From positions 1 through 64,000 of the forward strand of contig CAZMZC010000002.1 of the NCBI GenBank assembly GCA_964570685.1: 64,000 nucleotides of DNA, in the 5' to 3' direction. Made by a program: the position numbers and the translations under genes. Of this stretch, positions 50,915-60,012 are shown one piece after another (positions within the stretch are counted from its first letter, which is position 1; each line of letters opens with the position of its first letter). The DNA is from UBA1189 sp964570685. GTDB lineage: Bacteria > Bacteroidota > Bacteroidia > Bacteroidales > Bacteroidaceae. Under the pieces are notes generated by a model, which did no database searches, was not told where the DNA came from, and saw only the letters and a program-made list of their open reading frames with translations.

Positions 50915-53554
50915 ATGAAAAAATCGCTTTACACACTGCTGATGCTTCTCGTGGGTGTCACCACCATGAGTTATGCGCAGCAAGAGGCCTCTACCGTCAC
51001 CGAATGGAACGGCAAGAGCAAACGACTGATGATGCGTGCCGACTCGCTCATCACCTTCAGCTACAAAGCTACAGAGAACGGCAAACTGTATATCTATGCC
51101 GACGACCAGAATGTCTCGGACAACGTGCACGTGAGCATCTGGGGCGGATGGTACCACGACGGCGCCTACGATGCCGACTCGCCCCTGCAGGAGGCGGGCA
51201 GCTACGAGAATGGCGTGGGCGTGTATGCCTGGATCAGAGTGTTTGCAGGCGACGAGATACGCTTCACCCTCTCCACACCCGAGGAAGCCGAAGGTGTCAT
51301 GGCCATCTTCACGCTCAAGAGCCTCTTCTTCGGCGATGACATCAAGGGCGACACCTGGGAGCAGCCCATCGCCCTGACCCAAGGAACCAAGACGGCACTG
51401 CCCGTATACCAGAACTTAGACTCCGACTATCTGGACGACCTTAGCCATGCCACCTTCTGCCGCTTCGTGGCACCGAGCGATGGCGTGGCCAGCATCTTCA
51501 CCAACCAGTACCTCATATATTATATAGAGGAGGAACTGTATGGAAGCACCGACCACCCGCTGCGGTATGCCACACAGGACATGACGACCGATGACCACGA
51601 ATTTGTGGTAGAGAAGGACAAGGCGTATATCGTCATCGTACCCAACAGCCGCCCCGCCGAGGTCACCTTCAAGATGATCAGCAACCGACTGGGCGAGAAC
51701 TGCAAGGCTCCCATTGAGCTGAAGGAATTTCCTGCCGTGCTCGACCTCGTGAAGGGCAACAACTTCTACCGCATCGACCTCAGCACCATCGGCGACAAGT
51801 ACATCATGGAACTGAGCACCGCTGCCAATTGGAAGGGCACCATCACCTACTTCAACAACTGCGACTATGAGTCAGAGGAGCTGCTGCCTGCCACCATCAG
51901 CGGTACAGCCACAGCCTTCGTACACAACCTCGACCCGCTCTTCATGGACGGCGAACTTATCATCAACTTCAACGTGACCGACGTGGCCAGTGCCAATGAT
52001 GCTGCTACGATTACCCTGCGCGAGGCAAAGGAGGGCGAGAGCTTCGACAAGGCTATGCCCATAGCGATAGGCGACAACGCGTTCAGCGGCGTGGCACGCG
52101 ACTACTGGTTTGTGTACACCGCCGACAAGGATGCCGAGATATCGGTGAGCACCACGGGCACCCTCAAGCATATGCTCTACTCACGCGGCAGCGGCAACAT
52201 CATCAATGAGTACAACGTATACCGCACCAACGAAGGGCAGTCGTTCTACTTCTGTGTGAGCACCACGGCCGAGGGAGCGGGTACCATCACCCTCACCGAG
52301 AAGGCCATCGAGGCAGGCGACTACTGCGATATGCCCATCACCTTCAGTCTGGGCGAGGACATCGTGATCAAGGACCGTGGCGACAACGCGCCCAACTTCC
52401 GTCTGTTCACCGCCGAGGAGTCGGGATTTGCCATCCTTACCACCACCTCCAAGGTCGTACTGGAAAACTACTGGAGCGTATATTTCCGTGGAGAATGCGG
52501 CGGCAAGACGTTGCAATACGAGACAAGCGAGACAACCAACTCCAAAGGCACCGTAACCTCACGCTCCTACAAGCTGCCCATATCGGCAGGCAACAGCTAC
52601 ATCGTAGATATCATCTCGTATGAAAACGGAGGGGCAGACATCATCTTCAAGACCGCCTTCGAGGCAGCCAGCCAAGGAGAGGTGTGCGCTACAGCCGTAG
52701 AGATTGAGACCTTGGGCGACACCATCAACCTTGCCTACGAGTTTGACGTGACCAAGTGGTACAAGTTCACTGCCGAGCAGACAGGATTCTACACCATTGC
52801 CGCCAAGCTGGGATATGCCGCCAATATGAAGACAAAGGTTGGCGACTGCGATGCCAAAGAGACCAACGCGAATACCGACGACAGCAAAGCCAACGCCTAC
52901 ATGGGTGGCTACAAGGCTGCAAGAGTATACGTGGAGGAGGGACAGACCCTGTACGTCTACACCAAGACCGGTAGCGAGAACGACAGCGAGCAGTTTGGAG
53001 CCAACTTCTACCTCGTAGCATCGTATGACGGAGCAGCCCGCCCCGGAGAGGTAGCGGTCGTAGCCGTCAAAGCCGAAGCCAACACAGAGTATACCGTGCT
53101 GCAAAACGATGAGAACGGCTATGAGCAGTGGTACACCTACACCATCCCCGCCAAGAAAGTGACCACCATCGTGCTGCACTACACGGCCAAGACAAAGTAT
53201 ATCACAAACAATCTCTCCCTCTACAAGGAGGATATGACGACAAGCATGAGCCGATGGAATGGAGATTTCACCCAAACGGACCTCGTCAACGAGGCAGGAG
53301 AGACCTACGGCAAGAGTATGGAGCTCCCTGCTGCCGACGAGGGACGCACCATCTACATCAAGGTGGGCACAGCCAATGCCAAATTCTATCCCGAGCCTGT
53401 AGTATGGAAGATTGAGGGAGATGATACGGACATAGAGGACATCACCGCCCCTCAGACCGATCACACCGTAATCTACGACCTTATGGGCCGCCGCGTAGTA
53501 TCGCCCGGTAAGGGTATCTACATCATCAACGGTAAAAAAGTTGTGATTAAGTGA
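50915..53554 (+). CDS. Large secreted protein of unknown function
   Basis: 879 residues with a signal peptide (MLLVGVTTMSYAQ). The body consists of six or so beta-rich units of about 130 residues, each with a pattern like Y-W-F-V-Y-T-A-D-x-D-A-E-I-S-V-S-T or K-W-Y-K-F-T-A-E-Q-T-G-F-Y-T-I. This resembles the bacterial pre-peptidase C-terminal (PPC) beta-sandwich, but no catalytic domain is visible. It ends V-I-Y-D-L-M-G-R-R-V-V-S-P-G-K-G then I-Y-I-I-N-G-K-K, the shared secreted tail. High GC and even codon use suggest it is resident. Possibly a binding or adhesive protein. Confidence 0.75.
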   Translation: MKKSLYTLLMLLVGVTTMSYAQQEASTVTEWNGKSKRLMMRADSLITFSYKATENGKLYIYADDQNVSDNVHVSIWGGWYHDGAYDADSPLQEAGSYENGVGVYAWIRVFAGDEIRFTLSTPEEAEGVMAIFTLKSLFFGDDIKGDTWEQPIALTQGTKTALPVYQNLDSDYLDDLSHATFCRFVAPSDGVASIFTNQYLIYYIEEELYGSTDHPLRYATQDMTTDDHEFVVEKDKAYIVIVPNSRPAEVTFKMISNRLGENCKAPIELKEFPAVLDLVKGNNFYRIDLSTIGDKYIMELSTAANWKGTITYFNNCDYESEELLPATISGTATAFVHNLDPLFMDGELIINFNVTDVASANDAATITLREAKEGESFDKAMPIAIGDNAFSGVARDYWFVYTADKDAEISVSTTGTLKHMLYSRGSGNIINEYNVYRTNEGQSFYFCVSTTAEGAGTITLTEKAIEAGDYCDMPITFSLGEDIVIKDRGDNAPNFRLFTAEESGFAILTTTSKVVLENYWSVYFRGECGGKTLQYETSETTNSKGTVTSRSYKLPISAGNSYIVDIISYENGGADIIFKTAFEAASQGEVCATAVEIETLGDTINLAYEFDVTKWYKFTAEQTGFYTIAAKLGYAANMKTKVGDCDAKETNANTDDSKANAYMGGYKAARVYVEEGQTLYVYTKTGSENDSEQFGANFYLVASYDGAARPGEVAVVAVKAEANTEYTVLQNDENGYEQWYTYTIPAKKVTTIVLHYTAKTKYITNNLSLYKEDMTTSMSRWNGDFTQTDLVNEAGETYGKSMELPAADEGRTIYIKVGTANAKFYPEPVVWKIEGDDTDIEDITAPQTDHTVIYDLMGRRVVSPGKGIYIINGKKVVIK

Positions 53555-53651
53555 GAGCAGAGGGAAGCTTGCTTGCCTATGCCGAACGGGAACAACTAAA
53601 ACGAAGTTAAGGTGGTGATCAAGTAACATCCAGCGTTTTCCACCAAGAGAC

Positions 53652-53686
53652 AAAGAGGGTGTGCCTGCTTAGGACACACCCTCTTT
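53652..53686. terminator. Bidirectional terminator between convergent genes
   Basis: AAAGAGGGTGTG pairs with CACACCCTCTTT around an 11-base loop, with CTAT after it on the plus strand and T-rich sequence on the minus strand. Confidence 0.8.
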
Positions 53687-53690
53687 CTAT

Positions 53691-54602
53691 TCACTCAAAC
53701 GACAAATAGGGGGTAAGCCGCTCAATGTCGGACTCGGAGAAGCCGTCGAGGAAGAGCAACTGGCGTACCGAGCGGATGTCCCCTTCGCGCTTGCGAAATT
53801 CCACGATGGCCTTTGCCTGATAGAAAGAGATATACGGATGTGAGCGCAACTGAGTCAGCGAGAGTTTGTTCACATTCAGCGTGGGTGCGGGTGGCGCACT
53901 CACATGCACCCAATCGCCCAAGTCCTCTGGCAGCACCTCAAGGTCGCGTAGTTGAACAATGCTATGATAGCCTCCAAGCCGTTCGCGATAGTCAACAATC
54001 ATCTTGGCATATACAGGGCCAATACCCGGTATCTTCATCAACTCAGACGTATCTGCCCGGTTAAGGTCGACAAACTGTCCGGGCTTATACTTGGCACGCA
54101 TATACTCAGCATAAGGGTGCTCACGCTGCATCGTATCGGAAGGGAGCATTATAGGCAAAGGTTCGGGCACACCAGCCAACGACTCCCCCTTGCTAAGTTC
54201 TGTAGGCTGAGGGATGGCTACATAGGGCTTCACACGAGCAAAGACCGAATCGTGCAATCCGTAGATACGCGCCAGATCTTCGGGTCGACGAAACTCACCA
54301 CCCGCCTTACGATAGCGGAGGATATTCCTGGCCACACGTGGCGGCAATCCCACGGAGAGCAGTTCCAGCGAATCGGCTGTATTGGGATTGAAGGGACGAG
54401 GGTCGACCTTCACGATAGGCTGCTGGGGATTGGGCGATGCCAGACGTATTGCCACAGAGTCGGTGCCAAGCAGTACCGTTGCCACCTCACGATGCCACAT
54501 GGGCTTCGTCCAAAGCAAAACTATGGCAACAACAATCAACGCAGCTAACAGAATGATAGCCCTACGGTCTTGTCGGGAGAAAGTGAACCAATCGCGCCAC
54601 AT
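53691..54602 (-). CDS. Helix-hairpin-helix (ComEA-like) membrane-anchored protein
   Basis: 303 residues from MWRDWFTFSRQDRR (54602); the frame extends eight codons more. One membrane segment at about 16-34, then three HhH regions: FNPNTADSLELLSVGLPPRV (about 70-90), VDLNRADTSELMKIPGIGPV and LNVNKLSLTQLRSHPYISFY. ComEA-like proteins bind DNA at the cell surface during uptake; in Bacteroidetes such triple-HhH proteins are widespread and their role is untested. It is divergent from the VanZ-like gene. Confidence 0.85.
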   Translation of the reverse strand: MWRDWFTFSRQDRRAIILLAALIVVAIVLLWTKPMWHREVATVLLGTDSVAIRLASPNPQQPIVKVDPRPFNPNTADSLELLSVGLPPRVARNILRYRKAGGEFRRPEDLARIYGLHDSVFARVKPYVAIPQPTELSKGESLAGVPEPLPIMLPSDTMQREHPYAEYMRAKYKPGQFVDLNRADTSELMKIPGIGPVYAKMIVDYRERLGGYHSIVQLRDLEVLPEDLGDWVHVSAPPAPTLNVNKLSLTQLRSHPYISFYQAKAIVEFRKREGDIRSVRQLLFLDGFSESDIERLTPYLSFE

Positions 54603-54675
54603 AAAAGTTATGGTTTTATAGAACAAATGTAATTGATTATTCCTACCTTTGCAACGTTTTTCAGAACTTTATACG

Positions 54676-55086
54676 ATGAGCTATATAAAAAAATATCCCC
54701 TCTCCATCATTATTATCGGTGTCATCCTCTTCCTCTCCTTCTTCAACCCGCCCGAGACACCGCTCAATCAGGTGACCAATATCGACAAGATTCTACACTT
54801 CCTCATGTATTTCGGGTTCTGCAGCGTGCTATGGTTTGAGTACCTCATGAGCCATGAGCACGGTAACGCCCGCCGCCTTATCCCTTGGGCCATCATCGCG
54901 CCCATCCTCTTCAGCGGACTGATAGAGATTGGGCAGCAGACCCTCACCCCTACCCGAGCCGCCGACTGGTGGGATTTCCTCTTCAACACCCTAGGCTGCC
55001 TTGCAGCTGTTCTGTTCAGTCAACTTGTCACACGCCGTGTGGTGAGATGTTGGAAAGCCAAAAGAGAACAACGCACAAGTTCATAG
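54676..55086 (+). CDS. VanZ-family small membrane protein
   Basis: 136 residues with four hydrophobic helices (SIIIIGVILFLSFF, LHFLMYFGFCSVLWF, IIAPILFSGLIEIG, FLFNTLGCLAAVLF). The motif D-K-I-L-H-F-x-x-Y-F-G near the second helix and E-x-x-Q-x-x-x-P-x-R-x-x-x-x-x-D after the third are VanZ-like hallmarks. Function unclear; the first VanZ gave low-level teicoplanin resistance, but most members are unrelated to resistance. The start at 54676 fits the TACCTTTG -7 box at 54644-54651. Confidence 0.82.
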   Translation: MSYIKKYPLSIIIIGVILFLSFFNPPETPLNQVTNIDKILHFLMYFGFCSVLWFEYLMSHEHGNARRLIPWAIIAPILFSGLIEIGQQTLTPTRAADWWDFLFNTLGCLAAVLFSQLVTRRVVRCWKAKREQRTSS

Positions 55087-55120
55087 ACCGCAGGGAGAGT
55101 ATAGAAATCGCATGAAAAAC

Positions 55121-55151
55121 TTTGTTATTAGGAAATATCACACTATATTTG
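55121..55151 (+). promoter_or_regulatory. Promoter of the GH109 gene
   Basis: TTTG (55121-55124), 19 bp, TATATTTG (55144-55151). It lies 87 bp before the ATG at 55238, so the frame upstream of that ATG is leader, not protein. Confidence 0.75.
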
Positions 55152-55237
55152 CAAGGCAAATCACACACTCGATACCGATAAGAGAAGCACACACACTGGC
55201 ACAACATCATTATTTAATCTTAATAAAAAATTTATCT

Positions 55238-56890
55238 ATGAAAGTAAAACACATCCTTTCCGTAGCATTGGCTGCACTGCTCATGACTGGCGGTCTCAAT
55301 GCACAATCACTTTCACCCTCTACCAAGACCCATTGGGACAAGGGTACGCTTGTAGTAGAAACTCCCGAGCGCCCTGCCGGACAGGAGCATGCACTCGGCC
55401 TCACAGCTCCTAAGCTTGAGACCGTACGCGTAGGTTTCGTAGGCCTCGGCATGCGCGGTCCTGGTGCCGTGACACGTTTCTGCCACATCCCCGGTGTAGA
55501 AATCGTTGCCCTCTGCGACTATGAAGAGGCTCGCGCCGAAGCTTGCCAGAAGTCTCTGCGCGATGCAGGTCTGATGCCTGCCGACATCTATTTTGGCGAA
55601 AAGGGCTATGAGGAGCTTTGCAAGCGCGACGACATCGACCTCGTGTACATCGCTACCGACTGGAACCACCACTTCCCTGTAGCAAAGTTTGCCATGCAGA
55701 ACGGCAAGCACGCAGCTATTGAGGTTCCTTCAGCCATGAACCTCGAGCAGTGCTGGGAGCTCATCGACCTCGCTGAGCAGACACGTCTCCACTGCTTCAT
55801 CCTCGAGAACTGCTGCTACGACTACTATGAGATGAACGCACTTGCTATGGCTCAAGACGGCGTGTTCGGTGAGATTATCCGCGCCGAGGGTGCCTACATC
55901 CACGGCCTTGAGTGGTTTTGGGACTACTATTGGAAAGACCCCAACGACAATGACAAGGACAACCTCCACTGGCGCATGAAGTACAACATGGAGAACCGTG
56001 GCGACGTATACGCTACTCACGGCCTCGGCCCCGTTGCCCAATGTCTCGACATCCACCGTGGCGACCGCTTTACTACACTCATTGCCATGGACACCGAGAG
56101 CTTCGTAGGTAAGGAATGGGTAGAGAATAAGACCGGCAAAGAATGCAAGGAATTCCGTAACGGTGACCACACCACTACACTTATGCGCACTGCAAAGGGT
56201 AAGGTGGTTGAGATTCAGCACAACGTAATGACTCCCCAGCCCTACAACCGCCTGTTCAAGCTCACCGGTACCAAGGGCTATGCCACCAAGTATCCTACTC
56301 CCGAGTATGCACTCTTAGGCGAGGTGTTCAAGGGTACCGATGCCCCCCAGGTAGACAACCTCAACGCTCACGGCTTCATCAACGCCGAGCAGAAGAAGGC
56401 TCTCGAGAAGAAGTACTACCACCCCATCCTCACCAAGTATGGCGAGAAGGGTCGCGACATGGGTCACGGTGGCATGGACTACATTATGGATGCACGCCTC
56501 GTGTACTGTCTCCAAAATGGTCTTCCCCTCGACATGGACGTATACGACATGGCCGAGTGGTGCTCACTGGCCGAGTTGGGAACACTCTCAATGGACAGCA
56601 ACTGCGCAGCTGTGACATTCCCCGATTTTACCCGTGGCCACTGGAACGATGCTAAGGGTTACAAGCACGCTTATGCTCCCGCTGAGGAAGAGGCTATCGC
56701 AGAGGCTAAGGCCGAGGCTTACACCGCCGCGCAGAAGGCTGCTACTGCAGCTTGCAACCTTTGGGCACTCTACGACAATGTGAAGAATGCTGCTGATGCC
56801 AAAGCTAAAGCCAAGGCCCAGAAGGCATACGACCGTGCTGTTGTAAAGGCCGAGAAGCAGATTGCAAAGGCACTGAAAGCAAAGAAATAA
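55238..56890 (+). CDS. Secreted GH109 family alpha-N-acetylgalactosaminidase with basic C-terminal extension
   Basis: 550 residues with a signal peptide (LAALLMTGGLNAQ). The NAD-binding Rossmann motif VRVGFVGLGMRGPGAV is followed by CDYEEARAEACQKSL, VYIATDWNHHFPVAKFAM, GKHAAIEVPSA and THGLGPVAQCLDIHRGDR, all typical of GH109, which hydrolyses terminal alpha-GalNAc by an NAD-dependent redox mechanism (blood-group A and mucin O-glycans). After about residue 470 there is an added tail of 80 residues rich in Lys and Ala (AKAKAKAQKAYDRAVVKAEK), predicted helical. I know of no such tail as a standard part of GH109. It lacks the Gly-Ile-Tyr-Ile secretion tail of other secreted proteins here. Confidence 0.9.
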   Translation: MKVKHILSVALAALLMTGGLNAQSLSPSTKTHWDKGTLVVETPERPAGQEHALGLTAPKLETVRVGFVGLGMRGPGAVTRFCHIPGVEIVALCDYEEARAEACQKSLRDAGLMPADIYFGEKGYEELCKRDDIDLVYIATDWNHHFPVAKFAMQNGKHAAIEVPSAMNLEQCWELIDLAEQTRLHCFILENCCYDYYEMNALAMAQDGVFGEIIRAEGAYIHGLEWFWDYYWKDPNDNDKDNLHWRMKYNMENRGDVYATHGLGPVAQCLDIHRGDRFTTLIAMDTESFVGKEWVENKTGKECKEFRNGDHTTTLMRTAKGKVVEIQHNVMTPQPYNRLFKLTGTKGYATKYPTPEYALLGEVFKGTDAPQVDNLNAHGFINAEQKKALEKKYYHPILTKYGEKGRDMGHGGMDYIMDARLVYCLQNGLPLDMDVYDMAEWCSLAELGTLSMDSNCAAVTFPDFTRGHWNDAKGYKHAYAPAEEEAIAEAKAEAYTAAQKAATAACNLWALYDNVKNAADAKAKAKAQKAYDRAVVKAEKQIAKALKAKK

Positions 56891-56916
56891 CCCTACCCTA
56901 TTAGGTCACAGACAGT

Positions 56917-56947
56917 AAAGGCAGTTCCATACGGAGCTGCCTTTATT
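56917..56947 (+). terminator. Terminator after GH109
   Basis: AAAGGCAGTTCC pairs with GGAGCTGCCTTT (one G-T pair) around ATAC, then ATTAG. Confidence 0.75.
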
Positions 56948-56973
56948 AGTACATATCTTACGGCGGTAAGATG

Positions 56974-57015
56974 TAAAAAAAGAAGCAGGCTCCCCGCTGC
57001 ATTGGAGCCTGCTTC
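56974..57015 (-). terminator. Terminator after korB
   Basis: GAAGCAGGCTCC pairs with GGAGCCTGCTTC; on the minus strand a run of seven T follows. It is 44 bp past the korB stop. Confidence 0.88.
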
Positions 57016-57059
57016 GACGTAAGATGTGAGTTGTAAGATTAACGCAGCGGTCTTTTTTC

Positions 57060-58067
57060 TTATTTCACTTCCCAAGTATCGTTGGTAAGGAGGAGTTCCT
57101 CGAAGGTGTGGTAGGGTTTCTTGCCTTTCACCTCGGCAATCTGTGCCTCTACCGCCTCATCGTAGGTGGGTGCCTCCACGTCGCGGATGACACCAAGGGC
57201 GATGGGGAAGTCGGGACCCTCCATGAGGGCGAGCTTGAGCTGCAGGGTGTTGTCCTCACAGTGGGCGTCGTGTACGAGGATGTCGTCGAGGGTGATGCCG
57301 TTCTCGCCGATTTTCACCACCTTGAGGCCGAAGCCCTCCTGCACGAGTCCGTACTCGTTGTCAACGCCGAACACCATGGGCTGTCCGTGGCGTAGGTAGA
57401 TGGCGTTCTTGGCTCGACCCTCCTTATTGTATACGCTGTCGTGGGTGCCGTCGTTGAAGATGACACAGTTTTGCAGTATCTCGCACACCGAAGCGCCCTT
57501 ATGGGCGTGGGCTGCCTTGAGGATTTCGATGGTGCCGGGGGCATCGGTGGCTACGGCGCGGGCAAAGAAGTGGCCGCGGGCACCGAAGCAGAGCTCGGCA
57601 GGGCGGAAGGGGTCTTCCACGGTGCCGTAGGGGCTGGACTTGCTCACGAAGCCGCGCGGACTGGTGGGCGAGTACTGACCCTTGGTGAGGCCGTAGATGC
57701 GGTTGTTGAGCAATATCATATTGAGGTTGATATTGCGGCGGTTGGCATGGATGAAGTGGTTGCCACCGATGGCGAGGCCGTCACCGTCGCCGCTCACCTG
57801 CCACACCGACAGCTCGGGATTGGCCACCTTGCAGCCTGTAGCGATGGCGGCAGCACGTCCGTGGATGGTATTCATGCCGTAGGTATTCATGTAGTGGGGC
57901 AGGCGGCTCGAACATCCGATACCGGATATCACGGCGATATTGTGCGGAGCAACGCCTATCTCGGCCATGGCCTTGTGGAGGGCGGCGAGGAAGAAGTGGT
58001 CACCGCAGCCGGGGCACCAGCGCGGCTGACCTTTCTTGTAATCTTGTGCTGTATACTTTGTTTCCAT
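57060..58067 (-). CDS. korB: 2-oxoacid:ferredoxin oxidoreductase, beta subunit
   Basis: 335 residues. It starts with the Cys motif RWCPGCGDHFF, then has the thiamine-diphosphate site GDGDGLAIGGNHFIHANRRN with NN at its end, and YGLTKGQYSPTSP. Together with the alpha subunit it converts 2-oxoglutarate (or another 2-oxoacid) to the acyl-CoA with ferredoxin reduction, or the reverse. It starts 4 bp after korA. No ferredoxin-like delta subunit is encoded next to it. Substrate choice between 2-oxoglutarate and others is by overall family look. Confidence 0.9.
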   Translation of the reverse strand: METKYTAQDYKKGQPRWCPGCGDHFFLAALHKAMAEIGVAPHNIAVISGIGCSSRLPHYMNTYGMNTIHGRAAAIATGCKVANPELSVWQVSGDGDGLAIGGNHFIHANRRNINLNMILLNNRIYGLTKGQYSPTSPRGFVSKSSPYGTVEDPFRPAELCFGARGHFFARAVATDAPGTIEILKAAHAHKGASVCEILQNCVIFNDGTHDSVYNKEGRAKNAIYLRHGQPMVFGVDNEYGLVQEGFGLKVVKIGENGITLDDILVHDAHCEDNTLQLKLALMEGPDFPIALGVIRDVEAPTYDEAVEAQIAEVKGKKPYHTFEELLLTNDTWEVK

Positions 58068-58071
58068 AGTG

Positions 58072-59922
58072 TTACTCCTCCATCATTTTGGTGAATACGT
58101 TGATAAGCTGGTTTGTGGAGAAGGGCTGTCCCTTTACTTCGTTGTACTGGCAGGGGACGAAGCCGTCGACCTTCATGCGCAACCATGCAGCCAGCTGACC
58201 GGCATTCTGCTCGGCCACTACTACCTTCGGATACTTGAGCAGTACCTCGGCAGTGTTCTTGGGCAGCGGATTGATGTACTTGAAGTGTGCGAGAGCCACC
58301 TTCTTGCCTGCGGCACGCATCTCGTCCATCGCGGCATGCAGATGCCCGTAGGTGCCGCCGAAGCCTACGATGAGCAGGTCGGCATCCTCGGCATCGCCCT
58401 CTACCACGAGGTCGGGCACGGGGATAGCGTCTATCTTCTGCTGGCGCAGGCGGGTCATCAGGTCGTGGTTCTCGGGGTCGGTAGAGATGGCACCTGTCTT
58501 GTTGTCCTTCTCCAGACCGCCGAGGATATGCTGGAATCCTTCGCGTCCGGGCACTGCCCAGTAGCGTACACCACTCTCCTCTTGGCGCTGGTAGGGAGTC
58601 CATGTACCCTTGAGTTCTTCGGGCACGTAGGGCGGATTGATGGGAGCATACTCCGCGAGGCAGGGCAGGCGGAAGGCACCCGAACCGTTGGCCACGAAGG
58701 CATCGGTGAGCAGCACCACGGGAGTCATGTGCTCCAGGGCTATCTTGCTGGCCATATAGGCGGCATCGAAGCAGTCGGTAGGTGATGTGGCGGCCAGCAC
58801 CGGCATGGGCGACTCGCCATTGCGACCGAAGAGCACCTGCAGGAGGTCGGTCTGCTCCGACTTGGTAGGCAGTCCTGTGGCAGGTCCACCGCGCTGCACG
58901 TCGAGCACCACGAGGGGCAGCTCCATAATGACAGCGAGGTTCATCGCCTCAGACTTGAGGCAGATACCGGGGCCCGAGGTAGAGGTCACGGCCAAGGCTC
59001 CGGCAAACGAGGCACCTACGGCAGAGGCGCAGCCGGCAATCTCATCCTCGCACTGCACGGTGGTCACGCCTAATGACTTGTGCTTGGATAGCTCATGCAG
59101 CACATCGGTAGCCGGTGTGATGGGGTATGAGCCGAGGTAGAGCTTCAGGCCTGCCTTCTCGGCAGCGGCGATGAAGCCGTAGGCCGTGGCCTTGTTGCCC
59201 GTGATGTCCATATAGCGGCCCGGCACCTTGTGCTTGGTCTCTACGCGGTATACGTTGGTTGCCGAGCTGTGGGTATTGTGACCGTAGTCGTAGCCAGCCT
59301 GGATAACTTTGATGTTGGCCTCAGCCACGGCGGGCTTCTTGGCAAACTTCTCGCGCAAGTAGTTGAACGCTACCTCAAGGTCGCGGTCGAAGAGCCAGCA
59401 TACGAGTCCGAGGGCAAACATGTTGCGGCACTTGAGCACCGCCTTCGTCTCCATGCCACTATCGGCGAGGCAGTCCTTGACCATCTGTGTGATGGGGCAT
59501 GCGATGACGCGGTCGGCATCAATACCCATCTCGGCCAAGGGGTCGTCGGTAGCGAAGGCAGCCTTCTTGAGGTCGCCGGGACCGAAGGAGTCGGTATCTA
59601 TGATGATGGTGGCATCGGGCTTGGCATAGCGGTACTGTGTCTTCAGTGCCGCAGCGTTCATGGCTACCAGCACGTCGCACAGGTCGCCCGGTGTATACAC
59701 CTTGCCCGAACCGATATGTACTTGGAATCCCGACACGCCCGTAAGGCTTCCTTGCGGGGCACGTATGTCGGCAGGGTAGTCGGGGAAGGTACAGATGTCG
59801 TTACCTACGGTAGCCGATACGGTAGAGAAGATGTTACCCGCCAGCTGCATACCGTCGCCCGAGTCGCCCGAGAAGCGTACGATAACCTCGTCGCGCTCTT
59901 TTACGATGATTTGTTCACTCAT
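58072..59922 (-). CDS. korA: 2-oxoacid:acceptor oxidoreductase, fused gamma-alpha subunit
   Basis: 616 residues. The N-terminal 190 form the gamma domain (VRFSGDSGDGMQLAGNIFST, GDLCDVLVAMNAAALK); the alpha (pyrimidine-binding) part follows with LGSYPITPATDVLHELSKH, VQCEDEIAGCASAVGASFAG and TSTSGPGICLKSEAMNLA; the C-terminal domain II ends with NPLPKNTAEVLLKYPKVVVA. The gamma-alpha fusion is the usual arrangement in Bacteroidetes KorA. It is the first gene of the korAB pair. Confidence 0.92.
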   Translation of the reverse strand: MSEQIIVKERDEVIVRFSGDSGDGMQLAGNIFSTVSATVGNDICTFPDYPADIRAPQGSLTGVSGFQVHIGSGKVYTPGDLCDVLVAMNAAALKTQYRYAKPDATIIIDTDSFGPGDLKKAAFATDDPLAEMGIDADRVIACPITQMVKDCLADSGMETKAVLKCRNMFALGLVCWLFDRDLEVAFNYLREKFAKKPAVAEANIKVIQAGYDYGHNTHSSATNVYRVETKHKVPGRYMDITGNKATAYGFIAAAEKAGLKLYLGSYPITPATDVLHELSKHKSLGVTTVQCEDEIAGCASAVGASFAGALAVTSTSGPGICLKSEAMNLAVIMELPLVVLDVQRGGPATGLPTKSEQTDLLQVLFGRNGESPMPVLAATSPTDCFDAAYMASKIALEHMTPVVLLTDAFVANGSGAFRLPCLAEYAPINPPYVPEELKGTWTPYQRQEESGVRYWAVPGREGFQHILGGLEKDNKTGAISTDPENHDLMTRLRQQKIDAIPVPDLVVEGDAEDADLLIVGFGGTYGHLHAAMDEMRAAGKKVALAHFKYINPLPKNTAEVLLKYPKVVVAEQNAGQLAAWLRMKVDGFVPCQYNEVKGQPFSTNQLINVFTKMMEE

Positions 59923-60012
59923 TTTTCTATTTCAATCAAAATACAGGGTGCAAATTTCGGTATTTTTGCTGAATAATGAAACATATTGTCCCATTATTTC
60001 ACCATCCACACC

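Noticed and set aside
54649..54675. Upstream start for the VanZ-like protein
   Set aside because: The frame opens inside the TACCTTTG promoter box; the ATG at 54676 is better placed.
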